Of a DNA stretch of 64,000 nt, positions 24,601 to 37,643 are shown piece after piece. The DNA is from Mansonella perstans (Eukaryota; Nematoda; Chromadorea; Rhabditida; Onchocercidae). Every line of letters begins with the position of its first letter. The first letter of the stretch is position 1. The stretch is taken from NCBI GenBank assembly GCA_037074765.1, contig JBAMDO010000009.1, positions 186,001-250,000 of the forward strand. Reading direction: 5' to 3'. The notes beneath the pieces are model-generated. The model searched no databases, was not told where the DNA came from, and saw nothing but the letters and a program-made list of their open reading frames with translations. The translations under genes were made by a program, and so were the position numbers.

Positions 24601-27600
24601 AAGAATTCGAGTCAGTGATAGCTAAATTATCATAAATAATACGATTAGAAGTTCAAAAATGCACTCCTAATGTATTTCTTATGGTTTAATCAGTTTACAA
24701 CAATCAGAAATGCATTGATTGCATAATTAAGATTAGATGCAAATGAACAGCTAAACTCCTACTAATTTCTAAGTTAAGAAAAGGCAATAAATTCAAACCC
24801 TATTCTGCTGATTAAGTCCTTCCAACTGTTTTAACTGTGTTTGAAGAATTGTGCTAGCTTTTGTTGACTGTGTACCACTGGTTCCCACATCAATTGGCCA
24901 ACCAGTTCGAGGAGCTATTTTCTAAAAAAGAAATCGAAAAAGAACTGCGACTAGTACTGAAGAATGCAATCATTCTTTCATGCTGACAAGTCAGAATAAC
25001 AATTGAAAACTCAAAGTGAACGATTATGCAGTCAACTGAAAGCAAAATGTAATACTTGCTGTCTCTGTTTCTCAATCTCGGCGCGTAATGCAAGCAATTC
25101 TTGCTTCAATTTTGCAGTTTCAGTGGTACTTTCTTCCTCTTTTATTGAATTTTCAGCTAGCATCGCTTTCATTCCTTCAACGTCTTTTTCCAATGTTTGA
25201 GATTTCATTCTGTATCGACGTGCAAGTACTCTAGCTTGTTCAAATTTCGCTGATAATTTGAGCCGTTCGGATTCACTTTCATCATATTTTTTCTGCACAT
25301 CTATCAGGGTTTCCCTAAAAATAATATTTTTAATAGTTTCACTGAGATGATAACATTAAAGGCGCAGACAAAAAATAGACTTAGTTCCTTTCAAAATTTA
25401 TATTTCAAGTGAAAAAAAGTATGTTTAAAGAAAAATTTACAAACTTTGACAATACTGAAGATTCAATCAAACATAAAAATGTGGGATAAAAAAGACTCAA
25501 CATATCCAACTAGTAATAACGTGCATATTTTCAAAATTAGATCCACCAAAATAACGAGACTGGTCAAACCTTACAGGATGAATTCTAATTCATTGTAAGA
25601 ATTCTATAAAATAACACAAGATTATTGATAGTACTGGATACGAAGAAACTTACTTAATTGTTGATTCTTGAACAGATTTTTCCATTTCTTTTTTTAATAA
25701 ATCACGCTCCGTTGTCAGCATGCTCAACTTCCGTTTCAGTGATTCAACTTCGTTACTAAAATTTGGAAAATTTTCTATAGAATAAAAAAATCGAATTATC
25801 AAAACAGTTAAGTAGGATAATGCAAAAAAAAGTATACTTTAAAGCGACGACTCTTTCGGGTCCAAATTTACCCAAGGAAATCAAAGCTTGATTATGCCTT
25901 TCTTTCCAGGACTCGAGCTGAAAAAGAACTTCAGTATATAGCAAATAGAAACCAAAAATCGATTTTCGCAGAGTTCTTTAGAACATCATTTAGAATGACA
26001 TCAACAATAAACTAAAAGGAATATCTAGAAATCAGAAAGATCGCGAAAATTGATGAAATCAAAATACAATATAACAATATTATTACTTCTTTTCTGCAAC
26101 TTTGCAAGTCAGCGCAGACATTCTGTAATCTTCCTTTTTCCGTGACTTTTTCTGCACCCATACTAACAATACGTGCTTGCAAATCATTCATCTGAAAAAT
26201 AATAGGAATACCGCAGTTTTATTTTGCTCCTTCGGGTATCTCACATCACTTCTTAATTATTAATAAACAAAATTAACATTTTTCGACAGCTGTTCATTTT
26301 GACGAGTCAGTTTTTCATTCTGCAGTTTCAAGTTCTGATTTTCCTTTTGTACGTCTTCCATTAAAGTCAACCGTGCTACCATTTCACTTTTTTCAGCAAT
26401 TGAACGAATATGCACCTGGAAATATAATAATTTCCGTGGAGCCGAATTCAAGTGATTCGGAGTTCTCTAATATTATCGAGAAAAAATTCCGACACATTTA
26501 GTGCACGTGATTATCTATTACAACAATAAGTTAGATCGATAATGATTTATATGTTTCAAATGCAAAAAATTATGACAAGAAAACCTAATATAAATTGAAA
26601 TCAACAATGGTTAATGTGGCAACCAATTCAAATTTACAAATTAAAATAACAAACAAACTTCGGCCTCTCTCCGAAGTTTTTGGATTTCTTCTTCCAATTT
26701 CAGTCGGTGTTCGTCAGCCGTGGCTTGTTGAACTTGCAAACGCTTCCATTGTAGTTCAGCATTCATCATTCGTTCCATGGCCTAAGCCAAATGCATTAAA
26801 ACAAATAAAATTCAAAAATAATTTTTAGGATCTGTAATTTTAAAACACAAGTCAGCAAAGAATAAAAGAAACTAGGTTACTTGTCGATTTTCTCCTTGTA
26901 AATATTTAATGACTTCATGCAATGCCGCAGTTGATTTTGAACCAGCAGATGCAACAATGTCTTCATTAGAAGTCGAAGCACTTCCATAGCGCTCCAAAAC
27001 GGTCATACGTTCTGTCACCTGCAAGGAACTATTGAAGATATATGTAGTCTAAAAATTGGGGATTTCCAATGGGAATTTCCTTTCATACCTCATAAGGCCC
27101 TATAACAGTTACCTTAATCTTACAATCCTACAGTTGCTTGATTCTGTAAAAATTGAATAGACTACAGCAAATCTAATTGTCATCAATTTTTTCATCTAAG
27201 ATATAAATGCATTCCAGAGAAATATATCGGAAATATCCACCTTTATTAAATTATCACCCAATTCTTCGAGCTTCTGCTTTTGTTCGTCAATTAATTTGTT
27301 GGCTAAACTGAGTTCTTCGTCAGATCGATTTTTTTCGACACGAAGTGCAGCCTAAAAATTGCTTAATTAATATTGCCTAAATACATTGTATAAAAGAGAA
27401 TCCTGCATTTGTGAAGAAAATAATGAAAGCAAAGAGAATCGATGAATCACAAACCACTTCCGATAAACAGCTCCGTCTAACATCTTCAGATTTCTTCTCA
27501 AATTCAACTGCAGTATTTTTTAAATTTACACATTCAGCCTCTTTAACATGAAGCGCTTGTTCAAGTTTGCTGATGTCTTCTTTCATTCGACTGCTTTCTT

Positions 27601-30600
27601 CATCAAACTATGCAAAAACAAAATTTTTAGACCATTAAATTGATATGTTAGCGCTCATTGTTTTATTTATTTCACTATCCTAACATCGGATACCAACTTT
27701 GTTCACAACAAGTCATCATGATTGTTCCTAAGCATTTAAATTTTCCAGGCAATATAATCCTACATCATAATCTACTTTGAAAAGAAAAAATTCACCTTTC
27801 AGTCACTTAAACAGAAAAAAATGAAACGCAGAAAAAATACTTTACAGAGAAAAAACCTAAATAGCTTAAGAAAATTTTGATTCATACTGAAATTTTCGCA
27901 GCAGCAATTTTTGCATTTTCTAGCTCCAGTTCACGTATCCGAGCTTCAGCGCTAGCTCTCTGCATATCCAAAATGTTGCACCGCTTCTCCAGACCATGAT
28001 ATTCATTCATTTTCTCCATCTTTACCTGCTCTGTTTCGGTGACTTTTTCTTGTAATTTTTGCTCAAGTAGGACAATTTCTGCTCGTTGTTTTTCGACCGT
28101 TTTTACACTAAACAAGGATTCTTTCATTCATCGCAAACAGCTTCTTATTAGATTCATTAATGAACCTAGGAAGGCTTGACTTTCCGCATCGTCTTTTAGT
28201 TCTTTGCAGAATATGATTTTCTAATCTTTAACTGAACTACCATATAAGAGTTCATGAAGAAATCCAACTTTATCTTTTAACACGAAAAAATTAAATATAA
28301 AAAAGACCCCAATAAAAACATGTAAGCCACCTCAACCTTGATGTGATTAATTAATAATCGAAATCTATTAATACTTCGCCTCTTAGAATTATGAATCATA
28401 GAAAAAAAAAATGAGTGAGACAACCTTTCCGCCAACTGTTCTTTCACCAAATTCAACATTGCTTGTAGACTATTTCGTTCAGCAAGAGCGCTCTGTGCAA
28501 AGAAATTCCATTAAAAGATCTTACCATAATTCAATAATTTTAGCAACTAAAGCAATAAACAGCGTAAACACAACAAATAAACATGGGTAAATTAACTTAC
28601 TGCTCCCTGCTCCAGTAATGTTGTTTCTATGTTATTACTCAACTTGCTAATCTCAGCAAGTTCTTGTTGACGTATCGCCAGCATTTTTTCACTTGCTGAA
28701 AATCATTCCTCGCAAAAAATACATATTTTAACAAAGATTTGTTCCATAAAAACATATAATAGTTTTGAGCAGTTTTTGAAAAAAACTCAGGAACCTTCCA
28801 GCTTGTGAGACATATCCTTCAGCTGATTTTCCAAATAACTGTTGCGATTTCGAAGCTGCTGTGCCTCTTTTTTACAAAAGCCATCGGTAGATTCTAGAAA
28901 ACGATAGTTCGGGTCACTGTGCTCCGAATTAAGAATAGAATTTGAAGTTTAGACAAACTGATAAATCACGAAATTCATATAAAATTTCTCGACTATGGAA
29001 TATAACTGCGAATGTTTTCATTTTCAATTTAACAGTAATCGATTTACCAAGAGACGCATCTGGTGTTTTTAGTTGATTCATCAAATCATCATATTTTGTT
29101 TGCAATTGACTTAATTCTTCATCTTTCCAAGTCAGTCGTTCTTCCGCTGATTTCTTGCTTGCCAAAGCTTGGTCACGTTCCGTTTGGATTTTATTTGTTG
29201 TCATCTGAAATTACCTTTCTTGCAAAACTCAATTCTGAGTAAACGTAAATTTCTCACTTATCAATTCATGAAAAAACGATTTTGCAAAAATCATGCCTTC
29301 AAGTCCAAACTGATCAAACGATGTTGTTCTGAAATTTCGCCAACAAACTTCCTCAAAGATTCATTTTCATCTTTAGCAAGCTTTAACTGGCCCTCGAGAA
29401 TCTTCAACTTTTCTTCACCGCTATGCTCTAGACGACTCTGAAAAAAAGTATTTGAAAATGCGCATCTAAAAAAATTAGTGCAAAATACATTTCCGAAACT
29501 ATTTTTCCTTAGTAGTTACCGTTTTGACCTTTCTATCGCTCATTTTAAATATCCATAGATTATTATCATTTAAAAAGAATACTTCAAAGCCATGGAAAAG
29601 ATACATTTAAAAAATCGAGAATCAAGAAAGCTAAATGATAACCTCCAGCTGCTTCAAAGTGGTCGACATTTTTTCATTACTGTAATTTGATTCGCGTAGA
29701 ATGTGCAATTCCTGCTGTAATCGTGCTTCTTTGCTTCGCAGAAGCGAAACTTGTTCCATAAGAGCTTCTACATCAGTCCTGCAGCATATAGACATGTAAC
29801 ATATAAGAAACATATCAAAACAAAGATATCAACACAAATTTTTAAATTCCATCATTGACATTATTCAAAGTTACTTTGCAAAAGCAATCCTGAATACAGA
29901 CATTAAAAACGAACTTATATTTAGCAACTTCCCCCTTCGTTTCCATCAATTCTTCCTGTAACTTCTTACACCGTTCATCAATCATCTTATAGCTGCTTTC
30001 CATTTTGATATATTTTTCACGAGCCAAACTTAATTCATTTGAATCATTTTCTGACTGAAAGAAATGACAGTTACTCAAATAAAAGATGGCATTTTCACTA
30101 CTACGTTATTCACTTTAATCTTTTTCATTTAGACATCGTTTCATCCCCTAAAGTTCACATTAAAATTAAGACAACTTTCTCATGTAATCGAAGCGCGTGA
30201 CTATTAACAACTCTACGCAACTTACTGCTCAATACTCATTCGTAGCATTTATACAGAAACATTGAACGTGAGAGGAATCGCTTCGAAAAGTAGAAAATTT
30301 CATTTAGCACATTTGAGCAATGAAAAAATTTCTCACTTGTTTTGTAAACATGAGTTGCGTTTGCTTCTGCACTTCAATATCAGCTTCCAATTTCCCGTTT
30401 GTTTTGCGCAGTTCAGCAATTAAAGCAAACTGCTGATCAATTCGCGCTTGCAGAAGCCTTAAACAAATTTCAATTTCGAAATGCACAAATTAAAATATCA
30501 AAAAACCTTTGTACTATTATATCAGACTAATGCCACTTATTCCGCAATGTAACAAAAAAAATGAGCAGGAGATAACTAACTCATCGGAATGGTGTTTTTC

Positions 30601-33600
30601 CTCGCGAAATAAGTCTATGCTTTTCTCAGCTCGTTCCAAATGTACTCGCAATATCGTATTCTCAGCCACAATTTCTTGCATTCGTTTGGTCAAAGTATGC
30701 GACTACAAAGGAACATTTCATAAATATTTTAGAAGTAACATTTTCATGAATTAATGTAACCGTGAATGTAAACAAGAAAACTTTCATCGGATAAGTAAGC
30801 ATTACCCATATCCTATGAAAAATAAATGAAACTACATACTTTGAAATAAAATGTTATAAATTTTGCAGGAAAAAATATTAAATTGAAAAAAAAAAAAGAA
30901 AATTAAAAATCAACCTCTTCCACTGTTTTCCTCTCGTTACCAACTCTTTTATACGTATCACGTTGTTTCTCTAATTCTTCAATAACCTTATTCTGTTTTG
31001 AATTTTCATCTTTAAGAAAATCCAACTTCTTGATTGCATTATTGAGAGCATCGGTCAGCCGGTTAATTCTGAAAAATGTAAAATCTAAAACCAGAAGCCT
31101 ATCAATTTTGAAACGAAAGCAATGAATTAATACTATCAAAAACTAGAAAAATGAAAAAAAAATATTGCTCAACATACTCTTCACTTTTAGCTTCCTCTAC
31201 TGCGCGGTCGCGGTTGGCATTAGCTGTTCGTAAATCAGACATCAATTTTTGGTTTACTTTCTGCATCTCACCAATTGAATTCCATAGCACGTCGCGGTCT
31301 TCATCGTTCATTGGCGGTGAATCAGTGTTCCGAGCCTTTTCAACTTCTGATGCATGCAGTAAGTGACGCACCTGAAAGGATCCACGCAATCATCGAGAAA
31401 TTGGGAAACACGTTCATAAGACTGCAGTAATTTACAGAAATAAATGAAACATTTGGAAATCACACCTTATAATATTTATAATCAGTGGAACGAAAACAAG
31501 CACATAATGAAGTAATTTTCACTTACAGTTGAGTGGTTATGTGATCAGCCATCTCTATACTGAATCCGCAAAAAGTGCTCTTTCTGTTTAAATCACCCAC
31601 TAGCATATATGCTCATGTCTTACCTGTCTGCTCAAATCCTCCACGTCACGCTGATATCGCTCAAGTTCAGCTCGAGTGTACATCAACTCACGCGTTGCAG
31701 CATCACGAGCGTTCTCAAGCTTCAGTCGCTCTTGTTCTACCGACTGCAACTGTTCTTGCAAATTATTGCATAAATCCGACATCTTCTCATATTCTATACG
31801 TTGCTGCGCAAGCAATGGTGCTCTGGCTTCAATATCCTGCAAAATACATTGAATGGTATTTATTTATGCAGAAATCGATGTGATACAAATCTCAAAACAT
31901 GCCAGCTTGTATGCAAATGATGAAAAAATGATACCTCAACTAATTCGTGGAAATAATTTTCGATACGTTTATTTTCCGCTTTCGCTTCTTCTAACTCCGC
32001 AACGACACGACAATGTTCTCGATAAATACTCGTCAGTGAAACACCACTACGAATCAAGGATGATGCAGCAGCAGCTGCAGGAGACAGTTGCATGATTTCA
32101 TCATCCGTTAGTGTCACTGCAGTAAAAAAATTCCATAAAGATAACTTAAAATCGCTTTATTTAATACAGAGTATCAAAACTTCCAAGTTTCGATTCAAAA
32201 AAAGAAATTCAACTAAATGATTGCCATTGAAAGTTTGATTAACGCAATACAAGTGGAAAAACAAGATAAAAATGTACCACGATGTCTGGATTTTAATAAA
32301 TCATTGGCTTTCTGTAATTCATCCAATAATTCTTCAATCTTTTTATCTAAAAAATATTTTTTTCCATGACATTAACCTGTTATCTAATTTAATCACGTGC
32401 ACGATACTTGTTCCACTAGTTCATGTTAAGCTAGCTACAAAATTTCAGGTGACATAAACAAAAAGAAAATACACGATCATCTTCTTCACGCAGTAATTTG
32501 GTAAGCATGCTAAACAAGCATTATATGTAACAGTAAGCAAAACACTATCACCATTTTCAGGTGGTAAGAATGAGTGATACTGATGCACCTTAACTATCGT
32601 AAAACAGCTGACTGCGGAAAACTGCAGTGGAAGTCGACTGAGCCTTCATCCTTCCGAGAGGGAGAATTCTCCTATTCTAAAATTCTCTCAAAGTCTGGCT
32701 TATCAGGAAACCATATTTAACTAACCCTTTTGTACGATTTCTTTGTTGAAGACTGCTTGCTTTTCTTGAAACTCACTGCATAATGATTCATAAGCTGCAA
32801 AAGACTGAGCTTGCAAAAGAAAACCGATTGCAGTTTTTGAAATAATTCATGTGTGATAATTAAGCTCCAGGAATAGCAGATTTATTTTGAAGATAATATA
32901 AAATAAAAAATCCGAACCTTTTTTGGATTCCTCAAGTAATCGCCCACGATTATCAAAATCTTCATCAAGCTGCCGCAAGTTATTTTCCGCATCATCACTG
33001 GCCTCTTTATAAACAGAACAGAGTCGTTCACTTGCTAACAGCTCTTCTTCCAATTTGTTCAGCTTCTGTGCATTATCTTCTAAGATCTACAAAAAAGCTC
33101 TAATCACAAACTAATCTGATAAACAAAAAAAATTTTTATAAAATGCCATGGCACGAAGGATACATGTAAAACTTGAATATCATCACCTCTCTAATGCGAT
33201 CATTCAATCTAGATATTTCCTTATTTCGATCAGCAACTGTTGTTGTAAGTTTCTTAACATCATTCATCGAAGATTCATATTTGTCCGTGACAGATGCTAT
33301 TTCCGCTTGCAGTTCACCAGTATATCGAACCTGTACTTCGCAAGACGGTTGGCAAATATAAATCAAAAAAGTAAAAAACAAATGCCATTGTAGGCAAACT
33401 TAAAATTTCTTTGAGTTTATTTCAATAACGATGATCTTCGCTTTGACTAGATAACCTAAATAACCCATCTTTTTCGCCGACCATAAGATTCCTAATTTAA
33501 TCGTGTTGATTAAAACAAACGGTTTCTACATTTTGTCCACTATAACATTACAAAGGAACATGCTGTGCTGACTATCCCGATAATACTGAATGCATATCTT

Positions 33601-36253
33601 TCTGAACAGGGAACCAGAAATTCTAAGTATTCAAATGTTATATTATAGCTATCAAGATAAATAACTTTACTTTCTACCTAACATTAAAAATTAACGATTC
33701 TTTGTGAAAAACTAGCTCAGTTTAAAATAAATTTTAATGTCAGCAACGATTGATAGAATAAAAGAAATAGGCCTTAAGAACAGCTCATTCTTTGATATAT
33801 TTAATATTCAATTATTTAAAAGTCCAGTAAAATGTCAAATATGACAAAATAATTGAATATTCGCTGAAACTCATTCACCAAAAAACAATTTTTCCTACCC
33901 TACCGGCCTTATCCAAATTTTTCTTGACATTCTGAAAAAAGTAACATGCCCTTCACGCAGAATCAAACTTATATTTCACCATTTCGATCCTTAAAACGGC
34001 AAATTTGCGATCACGCTCCTTAATTTCATTTATAAACCAATCTTTGTTGTGCAAATATATTTCTTTTTCCTGAGCCCAACGTTCTTTTTCATACTGAAAT
34101 AAACTGAATTCTGTTCATGTAACATAAAAATATAGATAGCTACTTCCACAAAATAACATATTTTTGAATAATAAAAGATTTCTTATTTATAAGCTTCATA
34201 ATTAATTACAAGCTTTAATTACAGCGTATTTGCGATTCGCAAAATTCAACCAATAGTCATATCCAATATGAAATCACAAACCTCAACTATCCGCTTTTGT
34301 TTGGCACATTCGTCAAGTTTGGTATCTAGCAAAACATTCTTTTCTATCAATTTCGCCACTTCATTTTTCTGTAGCTGCAAATCGCCTGTAAATACGATTA
34401 AATAATTAAATTTTAAAGGCTGAGATTGCTTGAGACAAAATAATATTCACAATATAGCCAATCTCCTATTTTTCGGGATCTGACATAATAATATATATAT
34501 AAAAAATTCAATGTAATTACAAAATCTAACTTTTCTGAGTATTTCTTCCCAGAAAGATAAAGATCTCATTTCTTTTGAAATTTGAAATGAGATGTACCGA
34601 ATTGTTGAGTAAAATTTTTCTACAATTCCTACCATTCTTTAACAAAAACGAATGACACTAATACCAGAATAATCATCATGAAAGTATTTAGCCAAAAAGT
34701 AAAAGCACCAAGATTTACTTGCAATAAGCGACTTGTCATGATTTAAACGATTAATTTTTCCTTCATAATCCTCTTTTTGACGCAACAGCATCTCAGCCTT
34801 CTGCTCACATTCATTCTGAAATTTCAATCTTTAGGATTAAAATATAAAATACTAAACGAAATAAAAAAGGAAACCAAAACAGAACTTCTGAAGTATTGAA
34901 AGACCATATGGAAAGCGAAAATTTTTTTGGCTCTAAAATACCTTTGCAAGTAATATTCGATCACGTTCAGCTTCCAGTTCTCGCATCGTAGCCATCCTTT
35001 GGCTTCTATCTCGCAGTAACTCCTCATTTTCCTTTTTCAGTGCATTCTCTGCTTCACTAACTCTGCATAGTTTATTCCGAACTGCATCCAACTCTTCATT
35101 TGTGAGAAATAGAACGTGTTCTGCAATTCATATTCAGTATTTTTTTTTGGTATTTGAACAGAATTCAAAATTCTGAACCAACTTCTGGTAGCAGCTCTAC
35201 TGAGATAGCAGTTTCTAGATAAAAATCAAAATGAAGTAAGTAAAAGAATTGGCTTTTGAAGAAAAATCAGATAGAAAGTTATCGCTATCAGCAATACGCA
35301 TTCAGATTATGTTTGCCGAGTGTAGACAAGACTAAAAATTATGGGGATATCCTTGTCAATCATACCCAGTCGAACTTTTTCTTTTTTTAATTCAGTCACA
35401 TCAGATGCAATATCCATTGTTGTTTTATCACCTGCAGCATCTTCCGAAATAACTTTATCTGAAAAACAGCACCTTCATCACATTTGCTTCAAAAGAAATT
35501 GCTATTAAATTCAACTGTGGACAGCGTAAAAAGACTCTTATCATATTTTCCTTATAAAAAAAGTTGAAGTAACCAGTTGATCTATGTATTTATCCTAACC
35601 AACAACTGTTCTGTGTCATCTTGAATAAGATAACTGAATATTTCAATTTAATTGGATCTATTTTTCCTTATAGTAAGCAACTGAACTGAATTCTTAATGG
35701 GAAATATTGCTTTGCTATTTTTTATGTAAGCAAAATAATTGATAGTTAGTTGATGTTTTACACTTATTTAAAATAAACTATTGATGATTTCGTCGAATGC
35801 TAATATTGCAATTATATCTTACATTTTAATTGTGCTTACCTTTAACGAAACATCCATCCTTTACCTAATACAAGTATTACTATTTCTAACTATAATTCTA
35901 AAACCCATTACTGCTCAGTTTCAAACGAAAATGCATCGATTTCGGAAAAATTCAATTAAGCATAGTTAACATATAACACATTTCCTACAGCCTATAAGAG
36001 GTTATAAACCCAAATGCAAAATCAGATTTGACAGAAAGTGAAGATTAAAAGAAAACGAACCGGAAGAATCAGATATGTCCATTGGAGTTTCCCGTAAACT
36101 TTTCCCGAACATACTTCCATGCTGGCCTTCGGATCTACCTTCACCAGCTATTACTCCTGATGCTTCACTTTTTTCCGTTCTTTGCATCAATTGCTGAGAT
36201 TGCTGCTCCTCACTTTGACTTTCTGTTCTTCGGATACTCTTTTCATCCGACAT
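18620..36253 (-). CDS. TPR: Nuclear basket nucleoporin TPR/Mlp (complete)
   Basis: Long coiled-coil scaffold of the nuclear-pore basket (role known from animal TPR, yeast Mlp1/2). Fifty-two exons, 6,840 nt, about 2,279 aa (human 2,363). Exons 5' to 3': 36061-36253, 35366-35458, 34942-35120, 34719-34815, 34282-34385, 33980-34093, 33899-33931, 33187-33330, 32918-33086, 32726-32794, 32278-32346, 31935-32116, 31624-31836, 31178-31371, 30915-31068, 30581-30702, 30337-30457, 29915-30054, 29643-29778, 29297-29437, 29048-29204, 28795-28893, 28601-28695, 28425-28492, 27888-28107, 27455-27607, 27241-27351, 26881-27018, 26659-26781, 26278-26415, 26087-26191, 25838-25917, 25654-25755, 25056-25314, 24799-24921, 24378-24489, 23992-24205, 23595-23695, 23194-23360, 22588-22651, 22171-22333, 22018-22087, 21643-21742, 21452-21543, 21050-21214, 20758-20886, 20150-20348, 19888-20023, 19707-19798, 19526-19576, 19093-19351, 18620-18707. 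Best family matches: SPAAAAASSLI...ENKRIENYFHELVE, RAPLLAQQRIEYEKM, RLCSVYKEASDDAE, QRDTYKRVG, LESWKERHNQ, ARRYRMKSQTLE. About 1,650 residues are coiled coil. The tail is disordered and acidic with PRKRYRG and SRKRTYIP basic patches and an RG-rich end. Confidence 0.94.
21767..21851. repeat. Three-copy tandem repeat in a TPR intron
   Basis: CTTAACGATAAAGTTAGAGT occurs at 21767 and 21801, and a truncated diverged copy starting GATAAAGTTAGAATATA lies at 21830. The repeat falls in the intron between exons 22018-22087 and 21643-21742. Confidence 0.85.
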
Positions 36254-36977
36254 TACACTTTATTGCATACTAAAAAATAAGTTGGAGCAATTATAAAATT
36301 CTGATTATATAATTCAATTATTATTATGCAATTCTTGGGATGGCAACTTATGAGTACAAAATAGGCGGTAGCCATTGACTTTTCACGTGAAAACCCTCTT
36401 TGGCTTTCACGTCTTTCACGGTCTTTTTAACTAGCAAGTGAAAAATTTAACTAATAGAAGTTAGCACGATTATTTTTGAACCTTTTGATTTCCTGAACAA
36501 ATTAAAAATTTAAAGAGATCACTGATTAGCAAAAACTTGAGACCGAAGAATTTAAAAGACGCTTGCACTCATCACACATATATATGGTACGAACACGTTC
36601 AATCTGTGCGTGTAAAACAAACATCACCATACTATCTTCAGTAAGGTCAAATACAGCACTGACCACAAAAATCACCTTGCAACATCAAACGTAAAAAAGT
36701 CGTAAAAAAGAATGACCCTACTATTGCACGGTTACGCTGGGTCACGTATGAAACATTACAAACATCTCTATACGTAATTCTAAACAAGATGGCTGCTAGA
36801 AGAGAGAACTAAATTACGTTTGAGAAATTGGCATAGCGCCAGAATTCGAAATTTTTTTTTTGGAAATATGGCGGTAAGAATTTCTTTTTGGAAATTTATA
36901 TTTTGCTAATTTTTTTGAAAGGAATCATAGAAATCATTGACATAATCTATGTGATAATTAGTGTAATTGACGGTTCA

Positions 36978-37081
36978 AATAAAATGAGTAATAAGAATTA
37001 ATTAAATTAATTAGCTAAATTAAAGGAATGTGAGAATAAAATGAGTAATAGGCATTAATTAAATTAATTAGCTAAACTAAT
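36978..37081. repeat. Two-copy direct repeat, 57 bp period
   Basis: AATAAAATGAGTAATA followed by an ATTAATTAAATTAATTAGCTAAA stretch occurs at 36978-37024 and again at 37035-37081 with only a few substitutions. It sits in the TPR-DNA2 intergenic region. Confidence 0.85.
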
Positions 37082-37236
37082 TAGTAACAAACAAGACCTT
37101 TTGCTAAAATAATAAGAGACCACTTTGATGTAAGCTAAATGAATTATTGATTGATTTTAGGAAAAAAGATTTTTTTTTTGAGTGTAAAAATAAGCAAAGA
37201 TATCATATAAGGTATTTGGCAAACTACAAAAAAAAA

Positions 37237-37415
37237 ATTAATTATATTTGTAATTACTAAAAAATAAAAAACACTTAATGAGACATTAATAATTTTATTC
37301 TTATTTCGACTTAAATATGCATAATTTTAGTAACTACAAATATAATTAATTTAAGCAATTTTTTAAGTAATTTTTTTTATTTATTTTTTAATAACTACTA
37401 CAAATATAATTAATT
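37237..37415. repeat. Inverted repeat pair plus a third copy (MITE-like)
   Basis: The 24-base arm at 37237-37260 (core TTATATTTGTAATTAC) is matched in inverted orientation at 37327-37350 (GTAACTACAAATATAA, one mismatch in the core). A third copy with a 3-nt insertion, in the orientation of the second, lies at 37391-37415. The spacing and AT-rich loop resemble a small foldback element, but no target-site duplication was established. Confidence 0.7.
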
Positions 37416-37472
37416 TGAGTTTAAAAAAAATGATTTCCCATTGATTGTTTGATAATAAATTTATGTTTTTTA

Positions 37473-37599
37473 ATACTTATCACATTATGATCTTATCATC
37501 TTAGAAGTATAATGTATCACGTAATATTGTCACTATCGTCTTATTATCTTAGAAATACTTATCAGATTACCACCTTATCATTTTAAAAGGTATAATGTT
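37473..37599. repeat. Degenerate 44-bp direct repeat just upstream of DNA2
   Basis: ATACTTATCA, then an ATTA.. and CTTATCATCTTA core, then GTATAATGT occurs at 37473-37516 and again at 37555-37599. A partial related unit (CTTATTATCTTAGAAATACTT) lies between them. The second copy ends 44 bases before the DNA2 ATG, so it could influence transcription or be an old duplication. Confidence 0.7.
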
Positions 37600-37643
37600 A
37601 AAGTTCTTTTACTTTTTTTCAAGATTTATTCAACAGTGATACA

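Larger units (their letters stand above)
36254..37643. promoter_or_regulatory. Divergent TPR-DNA2 promoter region
   Basis: A 1.4 kb head-to-head interval between the ATG codons of TPR (minus) and DNA2 (plus). On the minus strand TTATTTTTTAG ends 16 nt before the TPR ATG (acceptor dinucleotide at 36270-36271). On the plus strand TTTTTTTCAAG ends 20 nt before the DNA2 ATG (acceptor at 37622-37623). Both look like nematode trans-splice or 5'-UTR acceptors. The middle contains ATGGC-core sequences (AAGATGGCTGC at 36786, AATATGGCGG near 36866) and, nearer DNA2, the repeat families listed separately. Promoter function is inferred from position only. Confidence 0.55.
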
